A stretch of DNA of 51,347 nt from Nocardioides sp. Soil797 (GTDB taxonomy: Bacteria; Actinomycetota; Actinomycetes; Propionibacteriales; Nocardioidaceae): NCBI GenBank assembly GCA_001429555.1, contig LMSR01000006.1:1-51347 (forward strand), given 5' to 3'. The translations under genes were made by a program, and so were the position numbers. Positions 34,730 through 43,453 of the stretch are shown here, piece after piece (the first letter of the stretch is position 1; every line of letters starts with the position of its first letter). The notes under the pieces were generated by a model. The model saw nothing but the letters and a program-made list of their open reading frames with translations. It ran no database searches and had not been told where the DNA came from.

Positions 34730-35995
34730 TCAGGCGAGCCGCCGATTCGCTTCGTACAGGTAGTAGAACTCGCTCGCCTTCGGTCCTGCCTGCCCCTCTC
34801 GTCTGGCCCGCACTGCTTCCAGCGCCACGGTCGCTGCCCCACCAGCAGCGCTGGCGATGAGCCCGGCAGCGAGAGCGTCGAGCGAGGTCGAACTTGCGAC
34901 CGCGATGTAGGTGCCTGCCGTCCAGCCGCCGAAGTCGCGGATATGCTGCACATCTAGCGAACGGGCTATCTCCCGAACCAGCCCGTGGTCCGCCATCTCG
35001 TCCTCCAGCCCCAGCAGCACGGGCTTCACCGTCTCGATCCACAGTTGCTCGACCTCAAAGCCGAGGTCTTCACCCACGACCTGCGGCATCTCCTTGGAGA
35101 ACCGCGCGACCGCGCCCCGGTAGCGGGCCAGCGGCAGCGCCAACTCCTTCCGCATGTCGAGCAGCTCGTCCATCTTCGCGGTCGGGAACGCTGGTAGACG
35201 CTCGGCGAACCCGGCGCCGAGGGCTGCCTGCGCCGCGAGGCGCAACCCCTGCGGGTTGGACGGGATCATTCCGTCTTCCAGCATCGACTGGATGAGCCCG
35301 CCCGCCTGCCGATCGAACAGGAGTCGGGTCTCCTTGTCGGTTAGCCGCGTGACGAGTGCGTCGATCCAATTCCACATCTGCACGTCGCTGCTGTCGCTCG
35401 GGTCAAGGTCGGTCGGTCGCAACGTCGAAGTGGGCGAAACGTCGAGCTCGGCAACCTTGATCGCCCCGCTCTTGATCGCCATCACCAGTTCGGTTGCGCC
35501 CTGTTCGTCCAACACCTTCGTCATGTCCTGCTGCATACGGCGCCCATGCTCGGCGGCAGTCTCGCGCAGTTCGCGCAACGTGTCTGCACCCTCGATGCCC
35601 ATGGCCTCCAAGACCTCCGGCGGCATCGTCAGACCCGCCGCCAGCGTCTCTCGCCAGTTGGACGGCAGCGTGTTCCCCGACCCGCTACGGGTGGTTAGGT
35701 AGTTGATCGTGTCGTCGTCCAGCGAGGCGAGCAGCCCGTAGCCGCCCAACTCCCCGGCGTCGATGATCTGCCTCAGTTCGTCGAACATCGACACGCCGAG
35801 ACTCACCAACTCGACCTCATCGGCGTACAGCAGCGCTGCCTTCGTCAACTCGGTGTCTTGATCTAGCGCGCGGCGATTGGCCGCGCTGCTCTGCGGCGTC
35901 GTCGCGATAGCGACCCTGATTGACGACTCGCTCAGAGTGTCTTGCGTGCGCTTGCGCTCTCGGCGCGGCTCGCGACTCCTGCGGTCCCTTCCCAT
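34730..35995 (-). CDS. Large protein of unknown function (possible defence gene)
   Basis: 421 residues from ATG 35995. A very basic N-terminus (GRDRRSREPRRERKR) is followed by a mainly helical protein. ALLYADEVELVSLGVSMFDEL at about 52-72 recalls a phrase in island-borne proteins with a conserved LLYxDxV start. Near the C-terminus a hydrophobic stretch (SLDALAAGLIASAAGGAATVALEAV) could be membrane-active. No family assigned. It lies between att-like copies 1 and 2 with the DUF2971 gene. Confidence 0.6.
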   Translation of the reverse strand: MGRDRRSREPRRERKRTQDTLSESSIRVAIATTPQSSAANRRALDQDTELTKAALLYADEVELVSLGVSMFDELRQIIDAGELGGYGLLASLDDDTINYLTTRSGSGNTLPSNWRETLAAGLTMPPEVLEAMGIEGADTLRELRETAAEHGRRMQQDMTKVLDEQGATELVMAIKSGAIKVAELDVSPTSTLRPTDLDPSDSSDVQMWNWIDALVTRLTDKETRLLFDRQAGGLIQSMLEDGMIPSNPQGLRLAAQAALGAGFAERLPAFPTAKMDELLDMRKELALPLARYRGAVARFSKEMPQVVGEDLGFEVEQLWIETVKPVLLGLEDEMADHGLVREIARSLDVQHIRDFGGWTAGTYIAVASSTSLDALAAGLIASAAGGAATVALEAVRARREGQAGPKASEFYYLYEANRRLA

Positions 35996-36091
35996 GCGGT
36001 CAGTATGACTAGGACCTCCGACGATCGCAGGATGGGTCTGCTGCACGATCAGGTGATAATCGAACGCTTGTCGGCCATGCGCCCCGAAGCT

Positions 36092-36251
36092 CGAAATCCT
36101 TCACCGCGATTGATCGCTCCGGGCGTTCCCGACCACATAGGTGCATAGGAGGCCTGCTGTGGCGTAATTGCGGATGTTGACCGCAGTAAATATAACCACT
36201 GCACACTGACCGGCGAGAACGCTTGCTGTCCGCTGCAGCTCAGGCCGGGCC
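36092..36251. repeat. 160-bp att-like repeat, copy 2 (core 36169-36187)
   Basis: Roughly 85 percent identical by eye to 42970-43133. Shared blocks include TGATCGCTCCGG, CACATAGGTGCAT, CTGCTGTGGCGT, the 19-bp core TGCGGATGTTGACCGCAGT, ACCACTGCAC and GCGAGAACGCTTGCTGTCC. The similarity extends on both sides of the core, as in an attP-like site with arm sequences. The stretch 35996-36464 holds no gene apart from this repeat and the upstream region of the PucR gene. Confidence 0.85.
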
Positions 36252-36464
36252 GCCGTGTGCGATCACGCCGCGACCGCTCAAAACGCCACGCACCCTCATG
36301 GCGCATGCGACCCACCGCGTCACTTCACCAACAATGGCGCAGTTCGAGGTCAGCGCACCGGGGTGGGCGATTCAACGGCCATAGTCAAGACAGAGGGCAG
36401 TGACCTCCAGTTTCTGTGGCTTGACGATCCATGGAAACGTCGTTCGCAGGGGCAAGATGAGCAC

Positions 36465-37610
36465 ATGACGGACGCCAACAAAGACGAGCAGGTCGAGCGT
36501 CTGATCTGCCTGCTCGAGCACGACGTGGCCTTGGTCGAGCCGTCCCTCCAGCGGGTGTGGCGCGAACTCCCGGCGTACGAAGCGGTCCCCCGCGAGCAGT
36601 TGATGTCTAGTGTCCAACGTAATCTCGGCCTGGCGTGCCGGACGCTACGGGCCAAGAAGGTGCCGCCGGCCGAGGAGATCTGGCAGGCCGAGCGGGTGAC
36701 GCTGGAGCGACTGCAGGCCGGGCTGCCGATCGAGGACATCATGGCTGGGTTCCGGGTCTCCATCACTGCGATCCAGGACCGGCTGATCGAGATCGCCGAC
36801 GATCTCGGCGTCGATGCTGTCGAGGTCGTGGTCCTGACCAGGCTGCTCTGGAAGCTCAGCGACGCGTTCTCTGCGCGTGCTGCTGCTGCCTACCGACAGC
36901 ACGGTCTGGCTGTCGCCGTCGCCGACCAACGGCGCCGGGACGAGTGGCTGACCGGCCTGATCGCGGGCACGCTCACCAGTACGCAGGTCGAGCAGGGCTG
37001 CATCGCCTACGACTTGCGTCGCGAGAGGACGTACCGCGCGTTCTGCACCGGGCCGCTCGACGATGTCCGGATGCAGCACGTGCAGCGTGCCATGACCAGG
37101 CACGACCAGGCGGACGGCCCGCTGCTGATGGTTCCCACGGAGGGCCGGCTGGTGGGCATCGTCGTTGGGTTGCCCCAGTCTGTGCCCGACCTGCTGATCG
37201 CGGTCGGGCCGCCAACGCCGATCGAGCAGGTGGCCACGTCGTACGCGACGGCCCAGGACGTGTGGCAGGCCGCTGCGTTCAGCGGCACCGAGGGCATCCA
37301 CACGCTGGACGACCTGGGCTGGCGGATCGCTGTGCACCAGGTGCCGACCCTCACCGACCTGTTGCGCGCCCGCTACCTCGATCCGCTGTTCGAGAACGGC
37401 CGCATCGGCGAGCAGATCATCGAGGCTCTGGGGGCCCACCTCGCCCACGATCGAAGCATTCCGGGTGCTGCGGCGGCCCTGCATGTGCACGTGAACACTC
37501 TGCGCTATCGCCTGGCGCGCTTCGAGGAGCTCACCGGCAGATCGTTGCAGAGCACGGACACGATCGTCGAACTCGCCTGGGCGCTCCACCAGAGCGGCAG
37601 ATCTTCGTAA
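36465..37610 (+). CDS. PucR-family transcriptional regulator
   Basis: 381 residues from ATG 36465. The N-terminal half is helical (about 25-155), the middle is a GGDEF-like PucR sensor region, and the C-terminus has the PucR helix-turn-helix: AAALHVHVNTLRYRLARFEELTGR. Such regulators control purine, amino-acid and carboxylic-acid catabolism. It is placed ahead of the rightward transporter-thiolase-synthetase-SDR operon and probably regulates it in response to the substrate. Confidence 0.88.
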   Translation: MTDANKDEQVERLICLLEHDVALVEPSLQRVWRELPAYEAVPREQLMSSVQRNLGLACRTLRAKKVPPAEEIWQAERVTLERLQAGLPIEDIMAGFRVSITAIQDRLIEIADDLGVDAVEVVVLTRLLWKLSDAFSARAAAAYRQHGLAVAVADQRRRDEWLTGLIAGTLTSTQVEQGCIAYDLRRERTYRAFCTGPLDDVRMQHVQRAMTRHDQADGPLLMVPTEGRLVGIVVGLPQSVPDLLIAVGPPTPIEQVATSYATAQDVWQAAAFSGTEGIHTLDDLGWRIAVHQVPTLTDLLRARYLDPLFENGRIGEQIIEALGAHLAHDRSIPGAAAALHVHVNTLRYRLARFEELTGRSLQSTDTIVELAWALHQSGRSS

Positions 37611-37756
37611 CCAGCTACGAAACAGGCAGCGAACGGTTGGCGAAGCATCCGTAGATGCAGGTGTGACCCCGGTCGCATTCTTGAGGAGTTCCGCCAGCGC
37701 CATCATCGATGACGCTTCTCCACGGCCCCTGGCCGCCGTCCCTCTTGGAGCTCCCT

Positions 37757-39058
37757 GTGACCACTGCTCTGCCGACTCCCACGAACGTCCAACCACAGCG
37801 GACATCCCGCGTCCGTCAACTGATGGCAGCGTCCGTCGGAAACGCCGTCGAGTGGTTCGACTGGTACGTCTACTCGATGCTGGCGGTCTTCTTCGCCGGA
37901 CAGTTCTTCCCCGCGACCAGCGACGACAGTCTGGTGCCCCTCATGTCGATCCTCGCGATCTTCGCCGTCGGCTTCTTCGCCCGGCCCTTCGGTGGTCTCG
38001 TCATCGGGATGCTGGCCGATCGCTTCGGCCGACGTCGCGCGCTGAGCGCCACGATCGTGGGCATGGGCATTGGCAGCTTGATGATCGCGCTCGCCCCGAC
38101 GTACGCCCAGGTGGGGCTTCTCGCCCCGGCCATCCTGCTGTTCGCCCGGTTGCTGCAGGGCGTGTGCGCCGGTGGTGAGTACGCCGCAGCTACGGCGTTC
38201 CTGATCGAGTCCGCACCGGAGAACCGCCGCGGCCTCTTCTCCAGCTTCTTCTATATCAGCGCCACGTCGGCCAACCTGGCGGCCATCGGCATCAGTGCTC
38301 TTCTCGCCAACACTCTCTCGGCCGACGCCATGGTGTCGTGGGGCTGGCGGATCCCATTCTTCATCGGCTCCCTAGCCGCTCTGGTCGGTCTCTGGGTGCG
38401 CAAGCAGGCCGTGGAGACGCTCGATGTGGACCTCATCGAGAAGCCCGAGAGCGCCCGGATTCGCATGTTCGACTTCTTCCGCGAGCACCCCAAGCAGGCG
38501 CTGCAGATCTTCGGCATCACCGCGGCCCCGGCGCTCGTGTTCTACGTGTGGTCGGCCTACCTGCCGACGTACGCCAGCCTCACCGTCGGCTACGACCTCC
38601 AGAAGGGTCTTCTCAGCGGGGTGATCGCCTTGTCAGTCTTCTTGCTGGTGCAGCCGCTGTTCGGCTTGCTCTCGGACCGGATCGGTCGCAAGCCCCTGCT
38701 GATCACCTTCGGGCTGTTCTTCACCTTCGCCACCGTGCCGATGCTGACCTCCCTCGAGCCGACCTTCAAGAGCGTGCTCTTCGTCCAGCTCACCGGTCTG
38801 CTGTTCATCGCCGCCTGGACCAGCATCTCGTCGGCGGTCGCCTCCGAGCTCTTCCCGGCCCGGCTGCGCAGCTCCGGCATCGGCTTCCCGTACGCCGCAG
38901 CGGTGGCGATCTTCGGCGGCACCGGCCCGTACATCGCGACGTACCTCATCGACATCGGCCGGGCGCCGGCCTTCGCCTGGTACATCACGGCCCTGGCACT
39001 GGTGAGCACCGTCATCTACTTCTTCATGCCCGAGACCGCACGCCGCCCGCTGCGCTGA
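37757..39058 (+). CDS. MHS-family (MFS) carboxylate/H+ symporter
   Basis: 433 residues from GTG 37757. It has twelve predicted helices and the MHS hallmarks: GNAVEWFDWYVYSML in helix 1, ARPFGGLVIGMLADRFGRR in loop 2-3, GVCAGGEYAAATAFLIESAPENRRG after helix 4, WGWRIPFF and SDRIGRKP in loop 8-9. Family members import alpha-ketoglutarate, shikimate, proline-betaine or aromatic acids. Between the regulator and CoA-activation genes it should import the acid degraded by this operon. Confidence 0.92.
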   Translation: MTTALPTPTNVQPQRTSRVRQLMAASVGNAVEWFDWYVYSMLAVFFAGQFFPATSDDSLVPLMSILAIFAVGFFARPFGGLVIGMLADRFGRRRALSATIVGMGIGSLMIALAPTYAQVGLLAPAILLFARLLQGVCAGGEYAAATAFLIESAPENRRGLFSSFFYISATSANLAAIGISALLANTLSADAMVSWGWRIPFFIGSLAALVGLWVRKQAVETLDVDLIEKPESARIRMFDFFREHPKQALQIFGITAAPALVFYVWSAYLPTYASLTVGYDLQKGLLSGVIALSVFLLVQPLFGLLSDRIGRKPLLITFGLFFTFATVPMLTSLEPTFKSVLFVQLTGLLFIAAWTSISSAVASELFPARLRSSGIGFPYAAAVAIFGGTGPYIATYLIDIGRAPAFAWYITALALVSTVIYFFMPETARRPLR

Positions 39059-39077
39059 CCACCGAGGAGACCACCTG

Positions 39078-40304
39078 ATGAGCACACGAGTCTGGATCGC
39101 GGGTGTGGGGATGACCCGCTTCGGCATCCACCCCGACCGAAGCAACCACGACCTCGCCCGCGCTGCCGTACGGAACGCGCTCGCCGATGCCGGGGCCGAG
39201 ACGAAAGCCATCGACGCCGCGTTCTTCGGCACCGCCACCCATGGCCCGCTGGAAGGCCAGTCCATGGTGTCCGGACAGATCGCCCTGAGGAGCATGGGCA
39301 TCGAGAACATCCCCGTGCACAACGTCGAGAACGCCTGCGCCACCGGCGCGTCCGCTTTCAACCTCGCCTTCACGCATGTGCTTGCCGGGGAGGCGAACGT
39401 CGCCCTCGCCGTCGGCGCAGAGAAGATGCACGTCGACGACCCGAAGCGCACGATGGCGATCTTCGACTCGGCGTACGACGTCTCCGACCCGGACTCGCTG
39501 GCACGCACCCTGAAGGAGCTCGGCGGCGAGACCGACGACTCCGATCTGGGGCACCGGTCGATCTTCATGGACATCTATGCCGCAATGGCCCGCAACCACA
39601 TGGCCGTGCACGGCACCACCCAGGAGCAGATCGCCGCGGTCTCGGCAAAGAACCACGACCACGCGGTCGACAACCCCCGTGCGCACTACCGCAAGGCCAT
39701 GTCGGTGGCCGACGTGCTCGCGGCGCGCAGGCTCAGCCACCCGCTGACCGTGCCGATGTGCGCTCCGGTCACCGACGGCGGTGCCGCGGTGGTGCTGTGC
39801 AGCGACGAGGGTCTGCGGCGACTGGGTGCGAAGCGTCCGGTGCAGGTGCTGGCCAGCGTCATCGGCACGGGCAGCGACCGCGACATCACGACGTACGATC
39901 GCCACCTCGGCAGGTTGGCCGCGAACCGCGCGTACGAACGCGCCGGCCTCGGACCGCAGGACGTCGACGTCGCCGAGGTGCACGACGCCACGGCGTTCGG
40001 CGAGGTGCTGCAGACAGAGCTGCTCGGCCTGGTCGCGCCCGGCGAGGGCGGCCCCGCGGCCCTGCGCGGCGAGACCACCATCGGTGGCCGGATCCCGGTC
40101 AACCCCTCCGGTGGGCTGGAGTCCAAGGGGCACCCGATCGGTGCCAGCGGCCTGGGCCAGATCTTCGAGCTCACCGAGCAGCTTCGCGGCACCGCCGGCT
40201 CGCGGCAGGTGGAGGGCGCCCGGCTCGCCCTGGCCGAGAACGGCGGCGGTTTCCACCGCGGCGAAGAAGCAGTTGTGTCCGTCATCATCCTCGGAGGTGC
40301 CTGA
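39078..40304 (+). CDS. Thiolase-like protein (SCP-x / acetyl-CoA acetyltransferase class)
   Basis: 408 residues from ATG 39078. The nucleophile Cys87 lies in NACATGASAF, HDATAFGE is the SCP-x-type HxxF motif, and SKGHPIGASG holds the catalytic His. At the C-terminus the usual Cys-Gly-Gly of the second cysteine is replaced (ENGGGFHRGEE), as in many SCP-x-like thiolases that act on bulky or branched acyl-CoAs. It would cleave the 3-ketoacyl-CoA of this pathway. Confidence 0.88.
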   Translation: MSTRVWIAGVGMTRFGIHPDRSNHDLARAAVRNALADAGAETKAIDAAFFGTATHGPLEGQSMVSGQIALRSMGIENIPVHNVENACATGASAFNLAFTHVLAGEANVALAVGAEKMHVDDPKRTMAIFDSAYDVSDPDSLARTLKELGGETDDSDLGHRSIFMDIYAAMARNHMAVHGTTQEQIAAVSAKNHDHAVDNPRAHYRKAMSVADVLAARRLSHPLTVPMCAPVTDGGAAVVLCSDEGLRRLGAKRPVQVLASVIGTGSDRDITTYDRHLGRLAANRAYERAGLGPQDVDVAEVHDATAFGEVLQTELLGLVAPGEGGPAALRGETTIGGRIPVNPSGGLESKGHPIGASGLGQIFELTEQLRGTAGSRQVEGARLALAENGGGFHRGEEAVVSVIILGGA

Positions 40305-40307
40305 GCC

Positions 40308-41924
40308 ATGGCAATCATCGACTTCTTCGACCGCGGTTGGAGCATCAACGCCAACGCAGTCGCCTATCGCACCGACTCCGAGGCCTGGACGTACGACGAA
40401 GCGGGGCGCATGTCCTGCCGCATCGCCAACGCCCTGATCGCCGACGGCATCGCCCGCGAGACGAAGGTCGCGGTGCTCTCCCCCAACGACCCGCTGGCGT
40501 GGATCTGCGTGCTCGGCACCTGGCGTGCCGGTGGCACGTGGGTGCCGCTCAACCCCAGCAGCTCGGTCGCCGACAACATCACCCTGCTCGAGCGGTTCGA
40601 CGTCGAGATCGTGTTCTATCACCCGTCGCTGTCGGCCCAGGTGGGCGAGATCCGTGACCGGGTCCCGAGCATCCGGTTCATCGCTCTCGACCAGGACGTC
40701 ACTGGCGGCGTCATTGGCGGCGTCAGTGGCGGCGTCAGTGGCGTCATCACTGGCGTCATCACTGTCGATGCGAATGTGCGGTCCTGGATCGTGGACCAGC
40801 CGGAGACACGGCCCGACGTCGCCTACGACATGGACGACGTCGTCGCCATCGCACCGACAGGCGGCACCACCGGGCTGCCCAAGGGCGTGATGAACACCAA
40901 TCGCAGCTTCTCGGTGATGGTGGCCCACCAGCTGCTGGCGTTCGCCTACCCCGACGACGAGCCGATCGTGAACCTCGCTGCTGCGCCGATGACGCACAGT
41001 GCCGGGCTGCTCACGCTGCACGTGACTGCACGGGGTGGGTCGGTCGTGATCGTGGATCGGGCACAGCCTGCGCTGATCCTCTCTGCGATCGAGCGATACG
41101 GCGTGACCGAGATTTTCCTGCCACCGACGGTCGTCTACCGGCTCCTCGAGGAACTCGACGACCGCAAGGTGGACACGTCGTCGTTGCGGCACATCATCTA
41201 CGGGGCGGCTCCGATGTCGGTCGACAAGCTGCGCGCAGGTCTCGAACGACTGGGCCCGGTGTTCGTCGAGGTCTACGGGCAGATGGAGTCACCGGCTGCG
41301 ATCTCGTTCCTGCGCCCGCCCGAGCACTTCATCGACGGCAAGGTGGCACCGGACAGTCGCCTCGCTTCATGTGGTCGGCCGTATCCCCTGGTCACGCTGG
41401 CCATCAAGGACCCGCAGACGGGTCGGGACCTGCCGGTCGGCGAGACCGGCGAGATCTGCGTGCGCGGCGACCTGCTCATGAAGGGCTACTACAAGGACCC
41501 GGAGCGCACTGCCGAGGCCATCCGTGACGGTTGGCTGCACACCGGCGACCTGGGCCACCTCGATGACCACGGTTACCTGCGGCTCACCGACCGCGCGAAG
41601 GACATGATCATCACCGGTGGCTTCAACGTCTATCCCGGTGAGGTCGAGCAGGTCATCTGGGGCCACCCGAGCGTCGAGGACTGCGCGGTCATCGGTGCCC
41701 CCGACACCGACTGGGGCGAGCGGGTCACTGCCGTCGTCGAACTCAAGCCCGGAGCTGCTGTCTCCGAAGAAGAGGTGCAGCGACTGTGCCGTGACGCGCT
41801 CGGTCCGGTCCGTACTCCCAAGGCGGTGGTCTTCGTCGACCGCTTGCCTCGAAGCGTCAACGGCAAGGTGCTCAAGAAGGACGTTCGCGCGTCGTTCTGG
41901 GCAGACCACACACGAACCATCTGA
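40308..41924 (+). CDS. Acyl-CoA synthetase (AMP-binding, class I adenylate-forming)
   Basis: 538 residues from ATG 40308, three bases after the thiolase stop. Motifs: AMP-binding loop TGGTTGLPKG, GQMES (A5), GYYKDPERTAEA, DGWLHTGDLG (A7) and hinge GGFNVYPGEVE, with the catalytic Lys near the end in VNGKVLKKDVR. It activates the imported acid to its CoA thioester. A Gly/Val-rich insertion (about residues 133-152) encoded by a 12-bp tandem repeat sits on the N-domain surface and is not family-typical. Confidence 0.92.
   Translation: MAIIDFFDRGWSINANAVAYRTDSEAWTYDEAGRMSCRIANALIADGIARETKVAVLSPNDPLAWICVLGTWRAGGTWVPLNPSSSVADNITLLERFDVEIVFYHPSLSAQVGEIRDRVPSIRFIALDQDVTGGVIGGVSGGVSGVITGVITVDANVRSWIVDQPETRPDVAYDMDDVVAIAPTGGTTGLPKGVMNTNRSFSVMVAHQLLAFAYPDDEPIVNLAAAPMTHSAGLLTLHVTARGGSVVIVDRAQPALILSAIERYGVTEIFLPPTVVYRLLEELDDRKVDTSSLRHIIYGAAPMSVDKLRAGLERLGPVFVEVYGQMESPAAISFLRPPEHFIDGKVAPDSRLASCGRPYPLVTLAIKDPQTGRDLPVGETGEICVRGDLLMKGYYKDPERTAEAIRDGWLHTGDLGHLDDHGYLRLTDRAKDMIITGGFNVYPGEVEQVIWGHPSVEDCAVIGAPDTDWGERVTAVVELKPGAAVSEEEVQRLCRDALGPVRTPKAVVFVDRLPRSVNGKVLKKDVRASFWADHTRTI
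40704..40763 (+). repeat. 12-bp tandem repeat, five units, inside acyl-CoA synthetase gene
   Basis: GGCGGCGTCATT, then GGCGGCGTCAGT twice, then GGCGTCATCACT twice, all adjoining. Each unit is four codons (GGVI, GGVS, GGVS, GVIT, GVIT), so the frame survives expansion or loss of units. Confidence 0.95.
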
Positions 41925-41935
41925 AAGGCAAGAAC

Positions 41936-42748
41936 ATGAACGAGCTCGAAGGCAAGATCGCACTGGTCGTCGGAGCCGGCGTCATCGCAGAGGGCATGGG
42001 CAACGGCAAGGCCACGGCCCTCACATTCGCCCGCGAGGGCGCGACCGTGGTGTGCGCGGACATCAACGAGAAGTCAGCCGAGGCCACCGCCGAGATGATC
42101 CGCGAAGAAGGTGGCCAAGCCAGCGCCGTGGCCCTGGACTACACCGATCTCGCCGCGGTCAAAGAGGTCGTCGCCCGGATGGTCGCCGAGCACGGACGCA
42201 TCGACGTGCTCGACAACAACGTCGGCATCGCAGCCATCGGCAGTGTGACCGACCTCGACCCCGACGAGTGGGACCGGATCAACAAGGTCAACGTGACCGG
42301 CGTCTTCAACACGATGCGCGAGGTCATCCCGCACATGGTCGCCGGGGGCGGCGGGAGCATCGTCAACATCTCCTCGGTGGCAGGGATCCGCTGGGGCGGG
42401 GTCGCCTACGCCGCCTACTACTCCAGCAAGGCCGCACTGCTCCACCTGAGCCGCACTACCGCCGTCGAGTTCGCCTCCCGCGGTGTCAGAGTCAACTCCG
42501 TCCTGCCCGGCCTGATCAAGACACCGATGGTCTCGAACACCGCCGGCATCGCGGACGCCTACTCCAGCCACGACATCGAAGAGATGTGGCGCAAGCGCGA
42601 CCGCCAGGTGCCCATGGGCCGCATGGGTGAGGCCTGGGACGTGGCCAATGCCGCATTGTTCCTGGCCAGCGACCGCGCGAAGTACGTCACCGGCCTCGAC
42701 CTCGTCGTGGACGGCGGTCTCACCGTGGGGTTCACCGCCCCTGCCTGA
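41936..42748 (+). CDS. SDR-family oxidoreductase
   Basis: 270 residues from ATG 41936. NAD-binding Gly-rich loop with an insertion (GAGVIAEGMGNGKATALTF), Asp61-region adenine motif ADINE, NNVG in place of the usual NNAG, catalytic Ser in NISSVAG and YxxxK in YYSSK. The C-terminus (YVTGLDLVVDGGLTVG) is of classical SDR type. The stretched Gly motif recalls some dienoyl- or hydroxyacyl-type reductases. It probably oxidises a hydroxyacyl intermediate; last intact gene of this operon. Confidence 0.88.
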   Translation: MNELEGKIALVVGAGVIAEGMGNGKATALTFAREGATVVCADINEKSAEATAEMIREEGGQASAVALDYTDLAAVKEVVARMVAEHGRIDVLDNNVGIAAIGSVTDLDPDEWDRINKVNVTGVFNTMREVIPHMVAGGGGSIVNISSVAGIRWGGVAYAAYYSSKAALLHLSRTTAVEFASRGVRVNSVLPGLIKTPMVSNTAGIADAYSSHDIEEMWRKRDRQVPMGRMGEAWDVANAALFLASDRAKYVTGLDLVVDGGLTVGFTAPA

Positions 42749-42797
42749 TCAGCCTGGGACTGCGCCAACAGCCACCTGCTCGAATTTGCGGCAGGCG

Positions 42798-42926
42798 TCA
42801 GGTTGTGAGGATGTGGACGCCCGCCGCCGCTGCGTCCAGCCCGCTCACGACACCACCGACCATCTGGGCGAGGCCGACCTTGGCGCCGGGGACCCGACTG
42901 GCGCCGACCGGCCGCGCAATTGGTTG
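42798..42926 (-). pseudogene. Thiolase C-terminal remnant
   Basis: On the leftward strand the frame reads GASRVPGAKVGLAQMVGG, then AAAGVHILTT and TGA (42798-42800). This is the last 40 residues of a thiolase of the SCP-x/DitF kind (the family end is typically QVPGARVGLAQNGGG...VHILTR). Nothing of the protein remains upstream, where the att-like repeat begins at about 42970. It is therefore a gene truncated at or near copy 3 of the repeat. Confidence 0.55.
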
Positions 42927-42969
42927 TGGTGACCCGCCCCATCAGAAGGGTTCCAGATCATGCGATGCG

Positions 42970-43133
42970 CGAAATCTCTCGTCGCGGTTTGATCGCTCCG
43001 GACGCCGTCGTCCACATAGGTGCATGGGAGCCCTGCTGTGGCGTGACTGCGGATGTTGACCGCAGTAAACAAAACCACTGCACGCTGACCTGCGAGAACG
43101 CTTGCTGTCCGCTACCCGCCCAGCCCGGGCCGG
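42970..43133. repeat. 164-bp att-like repeat, copy 3 (core 43048-43066)
   Basis: Third copy of the 19-bp core, here with a 6-bp inverted repeat CTGCGG/CCGCAG around ATGTTGA. It matches copy 2 over both arms. Left of it lies a broken thiolase gene; right of it the TetR-controlled operon begins. No tadA sequence flanks it, so if these are integration junctions, at least one more lies beyond the window. Confidence 0.85.
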
Positions 43134-43453
43134 CCGACCGCTCTCTCGCCGATGTGCCAATCGGTCGATCTGCCCCGCGGGCTGAGCGCGATCACGAATA
43201 CCTTCCCGAGATGCATGTGGGCGAACTGTCAAAGCAACAGTCCCGGGGACTCCCTGGCTCGGAGTGTGAACGTTGACACTGACACCGCCTGGCACGTCCA
43301 TGTGCTGGTCGGGTCGGCGGGACGGACGAAACTGGCGGTTCCGCCGAGAACGCGATGGAGAGGTGATTGCGACTTCGAGGAAGTGCGCGCGGGCGAGTAC
43401 TTCACAGACTTGAAGGCGGGGGCTTGTGGTGGGATCGATGAATGAAGTCGGCT

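Larger units (their letters stand above)
42749..43453. other. 705-bp region with a thiolase remnant and the third att-like repeat
   Basis: No intact gene. The left part has a leftward thiolase remnant (42798-42926), the middle the 164-bp repeat copy 3, and the right part (43134-43453) has no recognised feature in either strand. The frame 43152-43445 is open but lacks protein character. Confidence 0.6.

Noticed and set aside
39024..41192. 722-codon leftward open frame opposite the transporter, thiolase and synthetase genes
   Set aside because: It mirrors codon bias of the real rightward genes; its product is His/Arg/Gly-rich without family motifs, while the opposite strand has clear thiolase and synthetase motifs.
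32742..43066. Integron-type attC array as explanation of the 19-bp repeats
   Set aside because: The repeats do not fit the attC RYYYAAC/GTTRRRY core boxes and no integron integrase is seen; a tyrosine-recombinase att site is the better working idea.
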